Shown here: piece after piece, positions 21,336 through 33,395 of the stretch
Position numbering within the stretch: position 1 is the stretch's first letter
Layout: each line of letters begins with the position of its first letter
Assembly (NCBI GenBank): GCA_011037195.1
Contig: JAAEAF010000281.1
Location: 186,001 to 250,000, forward strand
Direction of reading: 5' to 3'
Length of the DNA: 64,000 nucleotides
Source of the DNA: Triatoma infestans
Taxonomy: Eukaryota; Arthropoda; Insecta; Hemiptera; Reduviidae
Notes under the pieces: model-generated
Databases searched by the model: none
Told to the model about the DNA's origin: nothing
Seen by the model: the letters and a program-made list of their open reading frames with translations, nothing else
Program-made: the position numbers and the translations under genes

Positions 21336-22266
21336 GGGGATATTTGCCCGCACGGGGCATCTGTTGTATGCAGTTACTTGAGGAGTAGCAACCCCATGGG
21401 TTACCATAGCTCAGTTCTGCATGCACTTCGTCAGAACCGTACACAAGACACTTAAACTATATACACTCTACACCTTACAGACAAGGACAAACACAGTATA
21501 TACTATGTAATATAATATGAGCTACAGGCTGTTGGTTGCTAAGCCCAAATAATTGCACACATTTTACTCCTCTACAGGTTCTACATAAAATTTGTGAATA
21601 TTCGAGTGTCCATGTAAACGTTGTTATTGCTAGGAAGTCCACAGGGATGCCAAGAACAAGTGGTTAATCCAATTTCTTCTAGATTCTAGATTGTTGTAGG
21701 GGATTATCCCACTGCGACCTGAAAGATCCATTGTGCCCCCGGGGCCTTCTCAGTGCACTGCCGGCCTCCATCCAAGCAGTGTTCTCTAGGGCAATGTAAA
21801 CTAGGGTCTCCGTTCCTAGTTAATAGGCGTAAGCCAAGGGAGAAGGAAGGGATTAGCTCAGTGGTAGCGCGCTGGACTAGCAACGCGGAGGTCCCAGGTT
21901 CGAATCCAGCATGCTGCCCTTAGATTTTCTCTCCCTAGGAACCTTTACAACTCACTGTACGGTGATGTCTATAGCTACAGAACACTGCATGGAGGCCGGC
22001 AGTGCACTGAGAAGGCTTCGGGGGACACAATAGATCTTTCAGGTCGCAGTGCGATAATTCCCTACAACAATCTAGAACCTACAAGGAATTGGGTTAACTA
22101 CTTCTTCTTGACATCCCTGTGGACATCCTAACACTAACAACACTTACATGGACACTCCAATATTCACAAATTTTTTGTAGAACCTATAGAGGAGTTGATA
22201 TGTGCAATTATTTGGGCTTAGCAACCAACAGCCTAAACTGTAGCTCACATTATATTATATTATGAT
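21336..22266. mobile_element. Palindromic SINE composite with tRNA-Ala-like head
   Basis: The right arm from about 21840 holds a tRNA-like head, a body (CTTAGATTTTCTCTCC, GAGGCCGGCAGTGCACTGAG) and a tail with ACAATAGATCTTTCAGGTCG. It continues to GGGCTTAGCAACCAACAGCC and GTAGCTCACATTATATTA. The left arm 21510-21790 carries the same body, tail and flanking sequence inverted. A leader (21336-21508, with AACCCCATGGGTTACCATAG) is shared with the copy at 41520. There is no open frame of note. The inverted arms suggest foldback of a dimer. Confidence 0.65.
21845..21915 (+). repeat. tRNA-Ala-like SINE head
   Basis: A-box TAGCTCAGTGG, loop CTAGCAA with anticodon AGC, and B-box GGTTCGAATCC are all intact. 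Acceptor and anticodon stems do not pair well, so this is a pol III promoter module and not a working tRNA gene. Confidence 0.7.
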
Positions 22267-22454
22267 GTATTGATGTCTTACGCTTATGGCGTCACTTTTC
22301 AGACATTGTAAATACCCCATACATACAAACAGACAATTTTAAGCTCATCATCACATATATGAACCCTTTACATTTTACACACTAATTCCCTACTTTGTCA
22401 AACGTAGATACTTCCAAGGAGACACAATAGCTTCATAGATAATAAGCTGAATTT

Positions 22455-23105
22455 GCTCTGTAGCAGCCACTACTTCTGCGAACACCATCCAAGAATTACA
22501 TAAAAATCATTAGATTTTGACAAAAACCAATAAATTGTTGATATGTGTAGTTGAATGAAAAGAAAAACCTTATCAGATGCGATGGAGTGCGGTATGACAA
22601 AATTTTGTATTATGTAATAAGCAAAAATATTGATAAAAAGAGAAAAACGGAAACAATAAAAAAAAAAAAATTAATCGTGCGCCCATTAGTAGCCATTTAA
22701 CTACTCGTCAACTTATATTAAGTGTATTTATCTTGAGAGCCAAGTTCCACTGTACATAAAAATATGAGCCATCAATCATTGTCTCACTTCTCTATTTTTC
22801 TTTATTAATCGTTAGTCGGTCGTCGGTGTTTAGTGATCCGCATTTTGTTTCAGTAGTATTTTTCAGTAGCATAATAGGAGTCCTTCATTTTGTCTTTTTT
22901 TTTAAACAGGTTCAACTTAAATCATTTACGACTTTTTTTATTTTTTTTTTTGAATGGATGTCTGGGACCAGCTGAATTAATAAAAAATGTTTTCGTCTAT
23001 AGCCACGCCTACAAACACCATCCAAGTATTTTATAAAAAATCATTAGATATTGACAAAAATCAATTGTTGATATAAGTGTTTATTGAAAGCAATAGAAAA
23101 ACTTT
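22455..23105 (+). repeat. Diverged direct repeat pair
   Basis: 22475-22575 and 23015-23105 share CACCATCCAAG, AAAATCATTAGAT, TTGACAAAAA and TTGTTGATAT in the same order and orientation. The about 400 bp between them is AT-rich and unassigned. Confidence 0.45.
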
Positions 23106-23445
23106 GCATCACCAAATTTCTCATTCTTAGATTTTACGATTTTGCTAAGTATACAATTCAGCGCATCTTATAAACATATCCAGAAAAAGTTTAAATATTT
23201 GTAATTCATCGTTAATTAGTTTTGAAGAGGAATTTTAGATCAAAGTTCTTATGAAAAATTGTTTAAAACTTCTTTAGTAAAGCTAATAAAATAAATCTAT
23301 TATTGTTAATTTAATGAAAAATCACTGTACTGGTTCTTCAGGAAGCTAAAGAACCAGGAGGAAACTAAGAACAAAAATTTAACGGCAACATGTTTTTAAT
23401 GATTTCATCCTATGATTTCAAAATAATTTTTGGATTTACAAGATA

Positions 23446-23485
23446 CTAGCTAACCCGGCCACGGTTCGCTGCGGCTCAGTCTGAT
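23446..23485 (-). other. Helitron 3' terminus: hairpin and CTAG
   Basis: Minus strand order: GAGCCGC, loop AGCGAACC, GTGGC, then CGGGTTAG and CTAG|T. The five-pair stem includes one G-T pair. This end would act as the transposition terminator. Confidence 0.75.
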
Positions 23486-24745
23486 TTTTAGGCAAGTAAA
23501 TAGAAGTATTATAGTTAACATAGATTCAGCAACAAAACACATCATTCAATTGTTTAACTGGAAGTCTTTTTTTATTGTAAAGGTGAATGGACTAAATTTT
23601 TTGTTTGCCCGTTTTCTGGACCATGCGACATATTCCTTTACAGCATTCGTTTACTAAATTCAAACCGCACACTTGCAAAGTTTGTCCTTACGCTTTATTG
23701 ATAGTCATAGCGAACGCAAGGCGTATTGGAAATTGAAGTCGTTTAAACTCGAACGGCATATCTGTCAGAATGATGAGTGGTATTCGTGGAAGTAGTACGT
23801 TTTCACTTTATGACGTCCAATGAGAATTAGTGCTTCAATTAGATTATTCATCAATTTTTTAACTACTAATCGTGTACCATTGCATAACTTTGGCTGATTG
23901 ATGTTTCGGAGTAATATAATTGGCACTCCAATTTTCAAATTTAGAATGTGTGGTGGTAATCCGTGAAATCGAGTGAATTAAGAAATTCCATTGGAAAATT
24001 CACTACTTCACTTTGGTCCCTCACGGAGTCAATGGATTTGTGTGTCACTGTTTCACCTGCGATTCTGTTTAGAATGATGTTGTTCATATCGAGTACGTCG
24101 ACATTTTTAGCCGCTAGAATGGCTCTTCCGCTTAACCATGAGTGATTTTGATAATTTGTTTCGATGCTTTGGAATACCTTGTCTACTAATTCTTCTTTTG
24201 AATGTACAATGTTGCAGAAATTAGATGGGAAGGTGATTTTTCCCGTTTCTGGATTTGTAGGAGCAGTGCCGTTACCGAGTTCGAATAATTGTCTTGAAAA
24301 TGCAGCAGCTGTTGGATCGTTTTGATGTTGAACTCTCATATTCGTTGTTAAATGATTTTTTTTTACTGAGCTCCAAAGAGTTGAATATTTCAAGCAGGCA
24401 TGCAATTCATCTGCTGATGTTGAGCGAGGTATCACTGGAAGCGTTTGCCTGAAGTCACCGGATAGTATCACCAATGCTCCACCAAATGGAACCTGATTAT
24501 TTCGCAAGTCTTTCAATGTATGGTCTAATGCTTCCTATGACTTCTTATGAGCCACTGTACACACATCATATACAATGATTTTGCACGCCCGAACAACCTT
24601 TCCCATTCCTGATGTTTTAGAAATGTTACATGTTGGCTTTTCTGTGAAGTACATGTTTAGTGACAGTTTAAGAGCTGAATGCGCTGTTCTACGTCCTTCC
24701 ATCAACGTAGCAGCAATACTTGAAGAAGCAAGTGGACGTTTGAAC
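23480..24745 (-). pseudogene. Helitron PIF1-like helicase, truncated
   Basis: This is the helicase portion of the Helitron Rep-helicase, which would unwind DNA during rolling-circle transposition. The longest open part (23941-24516) reads GGALVILSGDFRQTLPV (helicase motif III region) and HLTTNMRVQHQNDP (motif IV region). Upstream, in frame but interrupted, are TLMEGRRTAHSALKLSLN and TCNISKTSGMGKVVRACK, then VAHKKS followed by a stop. Downstream, broken frames give [33 protein letters not shown] and a decayed YVAWSRK near the C-terminus. Walker A is lost at the truncation near 24745. At least one in-frame stop and several frameshifts make it dead. Confidence 0.85.
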
Positions 24746-24754
24746 GGATTTTAG

Positions 24755-25035
24755 CTCGAGATTTCCCGTTTCCATGGGAATTTCGGAATAGAGGTGCTTA
24801 TAAGTAGTTGAGAAAGAGGTTCAGAGAGCGCGTCTGAGTCTGTCTATTTCTGCCAACCTCGCGAAACGCTCGGAATTTCCCATTTCCGTAGGAACTTCGG
24901 AGTAAAAGGTATATATAAACACTCTTATATAGAAATGCAACGTTGTGTAAAAATTTCAAGTGAATCCATCGACTACTTTTCGAGTTTTGCGGCCACAAAT
25001 ATACGGATGCTGAATTTTTATATATATATATATAT
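24755..25035 (+). mobile_element. RTE-like LINE or SINE 3' end remnant, partly duplicated
   Basis: ATTTCCCGTTTCCATGGGAA (24759) and ATTTCCCATTTCCGTAGGAA (24877) are two copies of one motif. The second continues into AAAAATTTCAAGTGAATCC and a (TA)n tract. Such TTCCCG..GGAATTTCGG..AAATTTC blocks are common in RTE-type 3' ends of insects. Divergent; assignment from memory of the family pattern. Confidence 0.4.
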
Positions 25036-26520
25036 ATTATTTTCAAAGAAGAAAAGCTAAACAAAACAAGAAAAGGAGATAAGATTGGATAGTATATGGT
25101 ATCTATAGTTCCCTTTCAATCCGCACGATAAAAGCTACTGTCACTCGGCTTATATGCTAGGCCAGTCAAATGTTTGAGGAATAAGCATTGCCCTAGCTTC
25201 TCCCAACTCAGAAATTAATAATACTCAAGAAAAGTGGAGAGTTGACATAGAGAATTCTATCACGAACCAATCAGCTCTACAAGAACATTAACGGACAAAA
25301 ATTCTACTACTATAAATTAAGATTGTTTACATTCTCTCTATCGGCTGCATTTTCTTGAAACCAGTATTTCCAAAAAATAAAAAACTAAATTTCGTAAAAT
25401 TCATATTTTTTGATAGACAATAGATTTCATCATCATTGCGGTTTTAATTATTATTGTTTAGCGCACTCTATCTTCTGTAAAAGCAATATCATTTAAACTG
25501 TTATACATACATAATCTTCGCAGATCTTTTCGCAGTGTGAGACTCTATTCTTATAAAGCTTAGACTGCAATACTCTTAACAGAATCAAAAATTTTTAAAG
25601 GCATGGAAAGGTCAAGTTGAATACAAGAAAGAAATGTCACAAAACGTTCTAAAACGACAGATGAGCAAGTGAAAAGATTTAGAAAAGTTAGAAGTTGTGC
25701 AGATAGATGAAGAAAATACAGAGAGTGAAGTGGAAAGTTGGGCGCTCGAATGTGTCGTGAACACATACCATTCATCACTTTCAGCTACTAGTAGCGGTTC
25801 TTAAATATAAAGCTCACATGAACCCAATGGATGGATATAGATTTAGATGGTGTCCTAAGGAATGACATTTGTTGATATAAATGGTGATCGAAATATTTTG
25901 CGGCCTTCGATTGTATTATTATGGAGACTTACTTTATTTTCTCATTCACATAACAGTATCGTAGTTGTTGTAATGCTTAATTATGTTAATTATGTTTAAT
26001 TATGTTTAATCTACTTATCTAGTTGATTTAGTTTAATATAAAAATTTTAGTCACTATTTTTTTTTATATGGAAATGAAAAGTGGAAAGAAAAATGGGCGG
26101 AGGGAGGGAAAAATTGGCAAGAGATTCATTCATTTATTTATTTTTCATTATTAAATCCCCGTATCGCTGTATCGCTCACTTTTCATTAATATCTGGTGGA
26201 ATATAACGACAGGGTGGATAGGGGCAGGTGGACCATTAGGTCTTTTTTTATATATATATAGGGGAAAGGTGACGCATCTGTTATTTTTCATATCATATTT
26301 TATAAAGGAATGATATATGAGAGTTTGCAAGCTATTTCACACGTTTCAACTTAATTCTCATTTATAATTTCAGTTCATCTTTTATATAGTATATTATGTC
26401 AGGTTTGTGTCGATGAAACGGAGAGCAATAGGAAATGGTATTGTTAAAGCCTCGATTAATTTAGTGAAATAATATTTTTTAAATTTTAAGTTTAATATAA
26501 TATAAACAATCCCCACTACT
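25036..26520. other. Unassigned DNA
   Basis: AT-rich. A plus-strand stretch near 25640-25790 can be read as short Lys/Glu-rich frames, but it has stops and no motif I recognise. Confidence 0.35.
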
Positions 26521-26850
26521 GCAATGTATTATCAAACAAGAGGACTTTGGACGTTTGAAGTTGAGCGGCGCTACAGGCAGACTTGGCCAAGCTGTACTAG
26601 TTTATTTATCAGTTTTTTGTCTGTCGGCAGCTCAGCTGGATGCAGTTGGGAGAATTCTAGTTATCAATACTTGATTAATTTCGTTCTCTCTGCGGTCTTA
26701 CCGCCCATCACAGAATTTCCGTCATCAGGACGCCCAGTCGCCATTCAGCGTCCAGCCGCTACCAAGCGCCCCGTCGCTTTATACTCTTCCAGCTCATTCT
26801 ACAGGCAAATATAATTGCGTATATGCCGGCCGACATGAGCCACAGGTACC
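26521..26850 (+). other. G+C-richer island with an unrecognised 96-codon frame
   Basis: The open frame 26524-26814 encodes a product rich in Ser, Pro and Arg (PVAIQRPAATKRPVALYSSS). The G+C content is well above that of the flanks. I do not recognise it. It could be a transposon 5' region or an LTR rather than a gene. No partner copy was found in the window. Confidence 0.25.
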
Positions 26851-29558
26851 AACATTAAAATATTTAATTCACTAGGAGCTTCGACTTGGATCCGGATAAA
26901 GAAAAGTAATAATGTCATACCGGTAATAAAAAATTCAGTTCAGTCTTTCGTAATATATGCTCTGCCCATGGTAAAAATTACAATTTATGTCATTTATATT
27001 ATTTCTATTATATGAATTGATAATTGAAATCCAATAAAATGAAGTGTGATTCTGTGAATTATGATTGGTTTTCCCTTATTTTCTAATACAGTCCATTCTC
27101 TTTTGACAAAGTAATCAGCTCGCAATTCTTAAGGCTTCACGGCGAATGTTTTTAACTATCTGCGGGAGCCTTAACAGGTATAAATGTGTTTTATATAAAC
27201 AAATACTAGGATTTTTAAATATGACAGATGTCCAGTCTCACTCACTTCTGCCATGGTCGGGCACTGCACTAAAAGTCCTTCCATGTTAAACGATCCCGTT
27301 GCTTGCAACGGGGGACCGGTAAACCCGAACGGGTAGGTACGGTCTAGAAAGATCCCCCGAAGTACCAGGAGGAAAAGGGGTATACGGGAAGAATGTCCAG
27401 TCTCACTAGACTCATATTTGAAGAAGGTCCAGATGACAGCCAGAATTTATCTAAAGCCTGTGGATATTAACTAAACCACACAGTCAGCTTAAACGAGGAT
27501 GAAATATTCCAAGAAATAAGGAATACTATATTATTCTTTGTTTGTAATTTATTTAAAAAAATTAACAAATTTAACAAACATCTTTGAATACAAGTGTGAA
27601 TTACGATGGTTTATTCTGAGTGCCTGGCACGTTTCATTGAATTATAGGAGTTTCATTCTTTGGCATCTATTATTATCATAAAAAGTTGATTACCAATAAA
27701 TATAAATTGATAATAATTATTTCTCTCTATAATTTTATTTGAATAATAATTACTCATTACAGCATAACTTTCTTCAAAATGCACAAAATGAAATTTTAAA
27801 TTTATCAAGTATTATATTTAGTTAAAAAAATTTTAATTATTTTCTAAAAGTGAATTAACTGTTTTAATATATAATTTGAGTTAGGCCTTTAGGTAAAAAG
27901 GAAATGTGGGCTACATATATGACGCTGCGTTAAACTAATTTACCAGTTCCTTTGTAACAATTACGGTTAATAGTTCACTAAAAGGCCGCTTAATAGCTAG
28001 TGTATGTACACTTAAAAGGTAATAGCAATATCTTAAAATAGGTTACTTAGTTTTTCTAAGAAGGTATATAGAAGGAAAGTAGGAAATAACAAGCAAGGCC
28101 CTTTCCCACATGAAAGCATACTGGTCTGGTTTCACTAAAATTATTTTTTATTATTTAATAATAAACTTTTAGTTAAATAAATAAGTGGGGTTTCAGATTA
28201 TATATTTTTTACATTAATTTGGCTCTTATTAAAAATATCTCTTCGAATATTCCGTTCATCAATTAAATTGTTTTCCATTATTATTACAAATTTAATAGAG
28301 TTCAACTTCAAATGTCCTGCAAAGGCTGCATAAAGTAGACTACTTAGCATGCGAAAAATACAGGAAAGTATTTAGTGTTCAGATAGTGATGTGTTGACTA
28401 GAAAATATCAGGCAAAGGACTGTAATCAGCAGCGCTTTTAAAATAGACGTCTCTTACTGTGTAACATACCTCTTTAAGAAGTTAGCTCAAGAAGAGGGAG
28501 AAAATCCTGGTGCACTTAATGCGATTGAACCAAGCCCATGAATTGGAGTGAATCCATTGATGAAGTAAATACTTAAGGATTTAGGCTAGTCCAAACTTAC
28601 AATCACTGCTTTAAGCTGAATATATAGAAGATGCTCATGACTTTCCTAAACAACTAAATCCATGTTTAGAAGTCATAGAGTAAGACTTGAAATAGAGGAG
28701 TGCAAAATAAACTATAGTAAACACCCAGCGATAGTTACAAAAAAAAAAGAAAGTAAGTTGCCTGCGAAATTTCATTCTACATAAAATGGATCCCGTTCAA
28801 TGCAAGTCTACAACTAAGCAGTTTCTAATCTAATATTTGCACTTTACAATGGCGTTAATAAGAAAGCCTCAATCATATTGGAAGATTGCCTAACATAAGC
28901 TTGAGGGATAGGATCTGAACAAGGAATTTCTTATGGCGGAATTTCGCTAAATCTTAGAGACGAAAAGAATCTTCAGGGCAGTGTGGACAGTTGAAGACAT
29001 AATAATGAGCATTCGGTGAAGAATTTTAAATTGGAGAATATGTATCCTGCTAAGGAAAATCTTTTATGTATGAGTGGTGAGTACAATTTTTAATTGCTAG
29101 CGTTATACATTTCAAGAAAACATTATGTGTAGGATCTTAAATCGACAGTGGTAGCAGATATTTATATATATGTATTTGGATTCGTTAGGTTTGTAACTGA
29201 TGGTCAGGAATTTTTTTTATTATTTTTGATTTTTACAACAGCATAATTGTTGCATGCAATAAGTAAAACAGATAACATGTGAACAATGTGTGCGTTGATT
29301 GAAGGCTGCAGCACACAATGACCTGATCTACATGAACGACTGTAATCCAGCGATGGCAGTCGTAATAAACCATTTAGGATGGAGCCTCACAACTGTCCTA
29401 CAAGACAGCTGATTACGTAAACAAATGATTGCGAGGCCATCGATGCTGCAGCCGTCAAGATGGGTTAGAGGGTACCCCATATAGTTCGATTCCGTAAGTC
29501 CAAATAGGGGTTAATAGAGAATAATATAGTTGTCGTTTGTTATGTAATGTAAATTTCA
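26851..29558. other. Unassigned DNA with a hairpin cluster
   Basis: 27285-27390 is G+C-rich, with two hairpins close together (CCCGTTGC/GCAACGGG and ACCCG/CGGGT). The rest is AT-rich with no gene or repeat boundary that I can support. Confidence 0.35.
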
Positions 29559-29699
29559 AACGTTTGTCTAGAAATTTTTAGTATTTTGTTTCTGTTGTTC
29601 AGTTCAGTTCTTTTTTAGTCGAGTATCACTACCATACTCCACTAAAAAGAACTGAACTGAACAACAGGAATCAAATACTAAAAACTCCTAGACAAACGT
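29559..29699. repeat. Foldback hairpin at LINE border
   Basis: Arms 29559-29619 and 29640-29699 are near-perfect inverted copies (TTGTTCAGTTCAGTTC against GAACTGAACTGAACAA) with a loop of about 20 nt. The right arm overlaps the end of the jockey-like pseudogene, so the left arm is an inverted copy of LINE sequence. Confidence 0.8.
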
Positions 29700-30670
29700 C
29701 TGAATGGGAAACTTGTAGAATATTGAGAGAGGATTGAAGATGGCGAGTTGACATGACGGAATCATTATTAGGGGATAGGATGGCCGTATCGTCAGCGTAG
29801 GTGAAGTATTAGAATGTAGTGGGAGGTTAGCAGTGTACGCTGTGTAAAGCAGGGAGCTGCCTTGTGGAACACCAGTGTGAATAGGAAATATGGGGGAAAA
29901 TGAGGTTCCTTGGACTACGATGAAATGGCTTTCGGCGAGATATGATTTGAGGATGAGATAATGAGTGGAAGGAAGGATACCCTTATGTTTCCACAATAAT
30001 CCTGGGTGCCATATCCGATCAATCGCTTGAGAGATGTCCAGGAAGGCTCCCGAGCAGTATTGCTTCCGCTCAACGTAGGTAGCGATAGTGTCTACAACTC
30101 TGGGCACCTGGTGAATTGGTAGAATGATAATTGCGGAAACCGAATTGGTGATCAGGAATAATATTGAGTGGAGCTAATAGAGTTTAAAGGCGGGATAAAA
30201 GAAAATTTTCCCAGTAATGGTGGTAAACTAATGGGAGAAGGGAAATGAACAGGTTTGTTAGGTTTGGAAATAATGCGGATTGAAAAAAAATTTCCAAAGT
30301 TTACAGAATTGAGTTGTTCTAAGGAGGCATTGTATGGGGATATTACGACAATGATGCCTTGGTGGATGCTGTAGTAGGACGCAGGTGTTGATAAGATTAT
30401 ATCCAGGGCTTTTTTTTTTGGGAGGAACATTGCGGATTATTTTTGAACTACTTTTGGTGTGTATATTTTAAGAGGGAGTGAAAGGGGAAGTGGGATATCA
30501 ACTTCCTGGGTGATGGTTTTGGTCAGCAATTTATAGACAAAAAAGAAATTGTCGGATAGATAGATTTCAGAATATGGTATGCAGTTGATTGCTAAGATAT
30601 TTATAAAAGATTTCATGCTAGAACCAGTCAGATGCTTTCGAATTGAACTCATTGAAATAATTTGCATACT
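29688..30670 (-). pseudogene. Jockey-like LINE reverse transcriptase, decayed
   Basis: On the minus strand the frame 30107-29688 reads CSGAFLDISQAIDRIWHPGL (RT motif with FLD) and LKSYLAESHF. Then comes FPIHTGVPQGSSLLYTAYTA, the PQG motif. After a +1 shift near 29805 the sequence reads YADDTAILSPNN, the catalytic YADD. Further upstream (30430-30152) a broken frame has IIVVISPYNASLEQ and GNFFSIRIISKPNKPVHFPS, matching the fingers region. The layout fits jockey-type RT. Several frameshifts and missing segments make it inactive. The 3' side stops at the foldback hairpin, so neither the RT C-terminus nor a poly-A tail is present. Confidence 0.75.
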
Positions 30671-31233
30671 TAATCATAATATTTATTTAATACAGCAGGG
30701 AGTTCTATCTATTTGCTTTATTATCCACCGCAACGATGGGTTAGCTAGAAACTTTTCTATAAAAAATACTACTATAATATCTGTGTGAAATATTTAAACA
30801 GTATTTCTCAATTTCCAGTTAACAAATATTTGAAATTTTCACTATACTTAATGATATTTAAATAAATGGATCTATCAATATGCCATAGACCTCTCTAATC
30901 TTGATTAAAATTTGCTTATTTAGATGCAATCAATATAAACTATAAATAATGTTCATGATTTAGTCGGAGTAAAATTATTGATTTTAGAAAATTGTTTCAA
31001 ATAAAAGTGATTGAATTATATTTTCATTTTAGGTTGAATATATTTTAAGAAAATTATGATATACAGAATATTAAAAAACTATAAAAAAAAAAAAATATAT
31101 TTTTCTGATTAATTGATTTTTACCGAAATCTTTGCTTCGTACATTCCCAATCCATATAATCATGTTTTAATTTTCTGTTATTAATTGTGTTTGACATACA
31201 CACGTTCACACCAACTTCTATAAACCTCAAAAC

Positions 31234-31272
<39 letters not shown>

Positions 31273-32744
31273 CAGGGAGAACAAAATTTCAAAGTCGAAA
31301 TTTTTTCTCTTCAGTAGTAAGAGAAATTAATTTGAACCGAATAAGAATTTTTATCTATAATTTTTTAAATGACTTTTATTAAGTATCCCGGTTTTAAACC
31401 AGATTGAACATTGTTTTCATCCAAAGCAGTTGGAATCTGCAATTAGTATTGAAGCTTGGCTGGGAAGCCACAAACACTGGACCAATGGACCACAGTGGTT
31501 TGTTTATTCAAGTTCTACATCAAATATGCTATAGTTTGCCTAAATTATAATGATTGTTGTTTCTTGTAAAACATAAACAAATAGGGAAACCCATATAAAA
31601 TCTGAGTAAGAAATGTCATTATTAACATATTATCTAGTGAACTAAAAATTCACTTAGTTAACAATTCAAACATTTATATAAAATGATCCGCGTACTAGTT
31701 TTTCTCCGACCAAATCATGATCACATTACAGTTTCTATTGATTGCATCTAATTATACAAATTTCATAGTAACAACTTGAAGGAATAAAACGGAAATATCT
31801 AGATGAATTAATTTATTAAGAAAAAAATGGGATATTACCACTTTGAAAGCAACATTTTAATTATAATGAAAACATTGTATTATAATTTTAAAACAAGTCC
31901 TTTAGTTAGATATTATAATTTGAATTAATTAAAAAAATGTTAAATGGAAGTTAACGGAAGAAAAAAATAGGTATTATTATTTTATAAAACTTATTTATTA
32001 TTGAATATACTATTATATAAATTCCACTTAATAGTGTTCCACATAAATTTCTGAAATCTCCCGTTGAATTATCAATATGGCTGATTATATGAACTATTTA
32101 ATACTAATATTTGACGACCACATAAACTTGTTTTAAAGAAGGACTCAGTTCAAAATATGGTAAGATATATGACTTGCACCATCATAATATTTTCTGTATT
32201 TATTTTTAATAATTACTGATTTTTAGAAGGTCTTTTCACAGTGATATGTTACTTGGAAAAATTGTATCAAAATCTTGGAGCTTGAACAGTAATTACCGAA
32301 TATCGTCGAATTTTCATTTTCTTTAATTTGAACTATCAAAACTTAGTTAGTGGCAAAGTTGGCAGATGCTTTTTCATTCCATATCAAAGATAGTTTATTT
32401 AAGTTATCAGGAAATAGAAATGGACCTTAAAATTAAGGTTTCTATTGAGATCAAGATCCCTAGGAACTCTAGAAGGAGAAGTAAGGGAAGTTTTCTACAA
32501 GCAAATATAAGGCTTAGTTATACTCAAAACAGTGACGTCCTTAAAGTCAAGTCTTGTACACAAAGTCTTCAAATAAACATCCCCATGATCAACACTCTGC
32601 CAGTTCAGTCTGTCGTTTTCTACTCACGCTACTCTTATCTTTAAGTCTAGTGAACCAGTTCTTTAAATCTTTGCAGGACTCCGTTTCTCCGATATATCAG
32701 TGTTCAATCAGTGTAGTTTATACACTATATTTTTCTCTGTCCAC
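30671..32744. other. Unassigned AT-rich DNA
   Basis: No gene recognised. It includes an (AAT)n tract at about 31231-31271 and an unrecognised short frame at 32366-32644 without motifs. Confidence 0.4.
31231..31271. repeat. (AAT)n microsatellite
   Basis: About 13 consecutive AAT units. Confidence 0.95.
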
Positions 32745-33125
32745 GCGCACTATAAAGGAATCCACGCTGCAGTTCCCTCCGGAAACCTCCGAATTTTCCC
32801 GGGAAAAATTTTTCCAAATAAAAGTTATATGTATTTAGGTGTTTAAGTATAATAAACGAAATTTTAAGAAAATTGTTGGAGCCGTAAGCGAAAAAAATCA
32901 GTATAGAGCCAATTCCGGTTGATGGATTTTGGCCGAAACTTTGCGTCAGATGCGGCGGTAGCACCTAAATAGAATACAATGTTTGAAACTATCTGAGATA
33001 TTTTTTTGAGATCCGAACATATATACAGACTATTCGTTAAAAACAATGTTTTCATGCACAGAAGATCTCAAAACCATGAATTTTAGGTGAATTTCATTAG
33101 TAAGAAAAATTAAAAATAGAAAAAG
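32745..33125 (-). mobile_element. Diverged family H copy
   Basis: It contains CCAAATAAAAGTTATATG, AAGAAAATTGTTGGAGCC, TTCCGGTTGATGGATTTTGG and AGATCTCAAAACCATGAATT, the family order in minus orientation. It shares a subfamily variant (TTGATGGATTTTGGCCGAAA) with 40060-40530. Confidence 0.5.
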
Positions 33126-33395
33126 AAAACGATACAACTTTTATTGCAAAAGGAATCAAATAAAAAGGATATTGTATTCAAGTATATCATTTAGTGATGA
33201 AGGAATAAAGATCAAATTGATAGTTCGTGCTGATTCACCCAAGGACATTGAAAGCGAGGTAGAATAATACGGACCTTCTTCCAGGTCATTATCTTGACTC
33301 ACGATCAAAGTTGGGTCCAATCCAGCGCACCAATCCACAGTATTCATCCATCTTGTTCTCCAGTCTCTGTTACTGAACAGCTATCTGGTCAAACT

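Larger units (their letters stand above)
23446..24745 (-). mobile_element. Helitron remnant (3' part)
   Basis: The minus strand carries the C-terminal half of a Helitron helicase and then, about 20 bp before the end, a hairpin GCCGC/GTGGC. It terminates in CTAG followed by T (plus 23446-23449), the standard Helitron 3' end inserted between A and T. The 5' end, Rep domain and helicase Walker A are absent, so only the 3' 1.3 kb remains. An RTE-like fragment abuts it at 24755. Confidence 0.85.

Noticed and set aside
21845..21915. Functional tRNA-Ala gene
   Set aside because: A- and B-boxes and the AGC loop are present, but acceptor and anticodon stems do not pair and the unit recurs inside a SINE body.
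26735..26770. CTGATGA-like match near 26735 (minus strand) as another hammerhead
   Set aside because: CTGATGACGG is not followed by a closed stem and GAAA at the right spacing, and there is no stem I partner.
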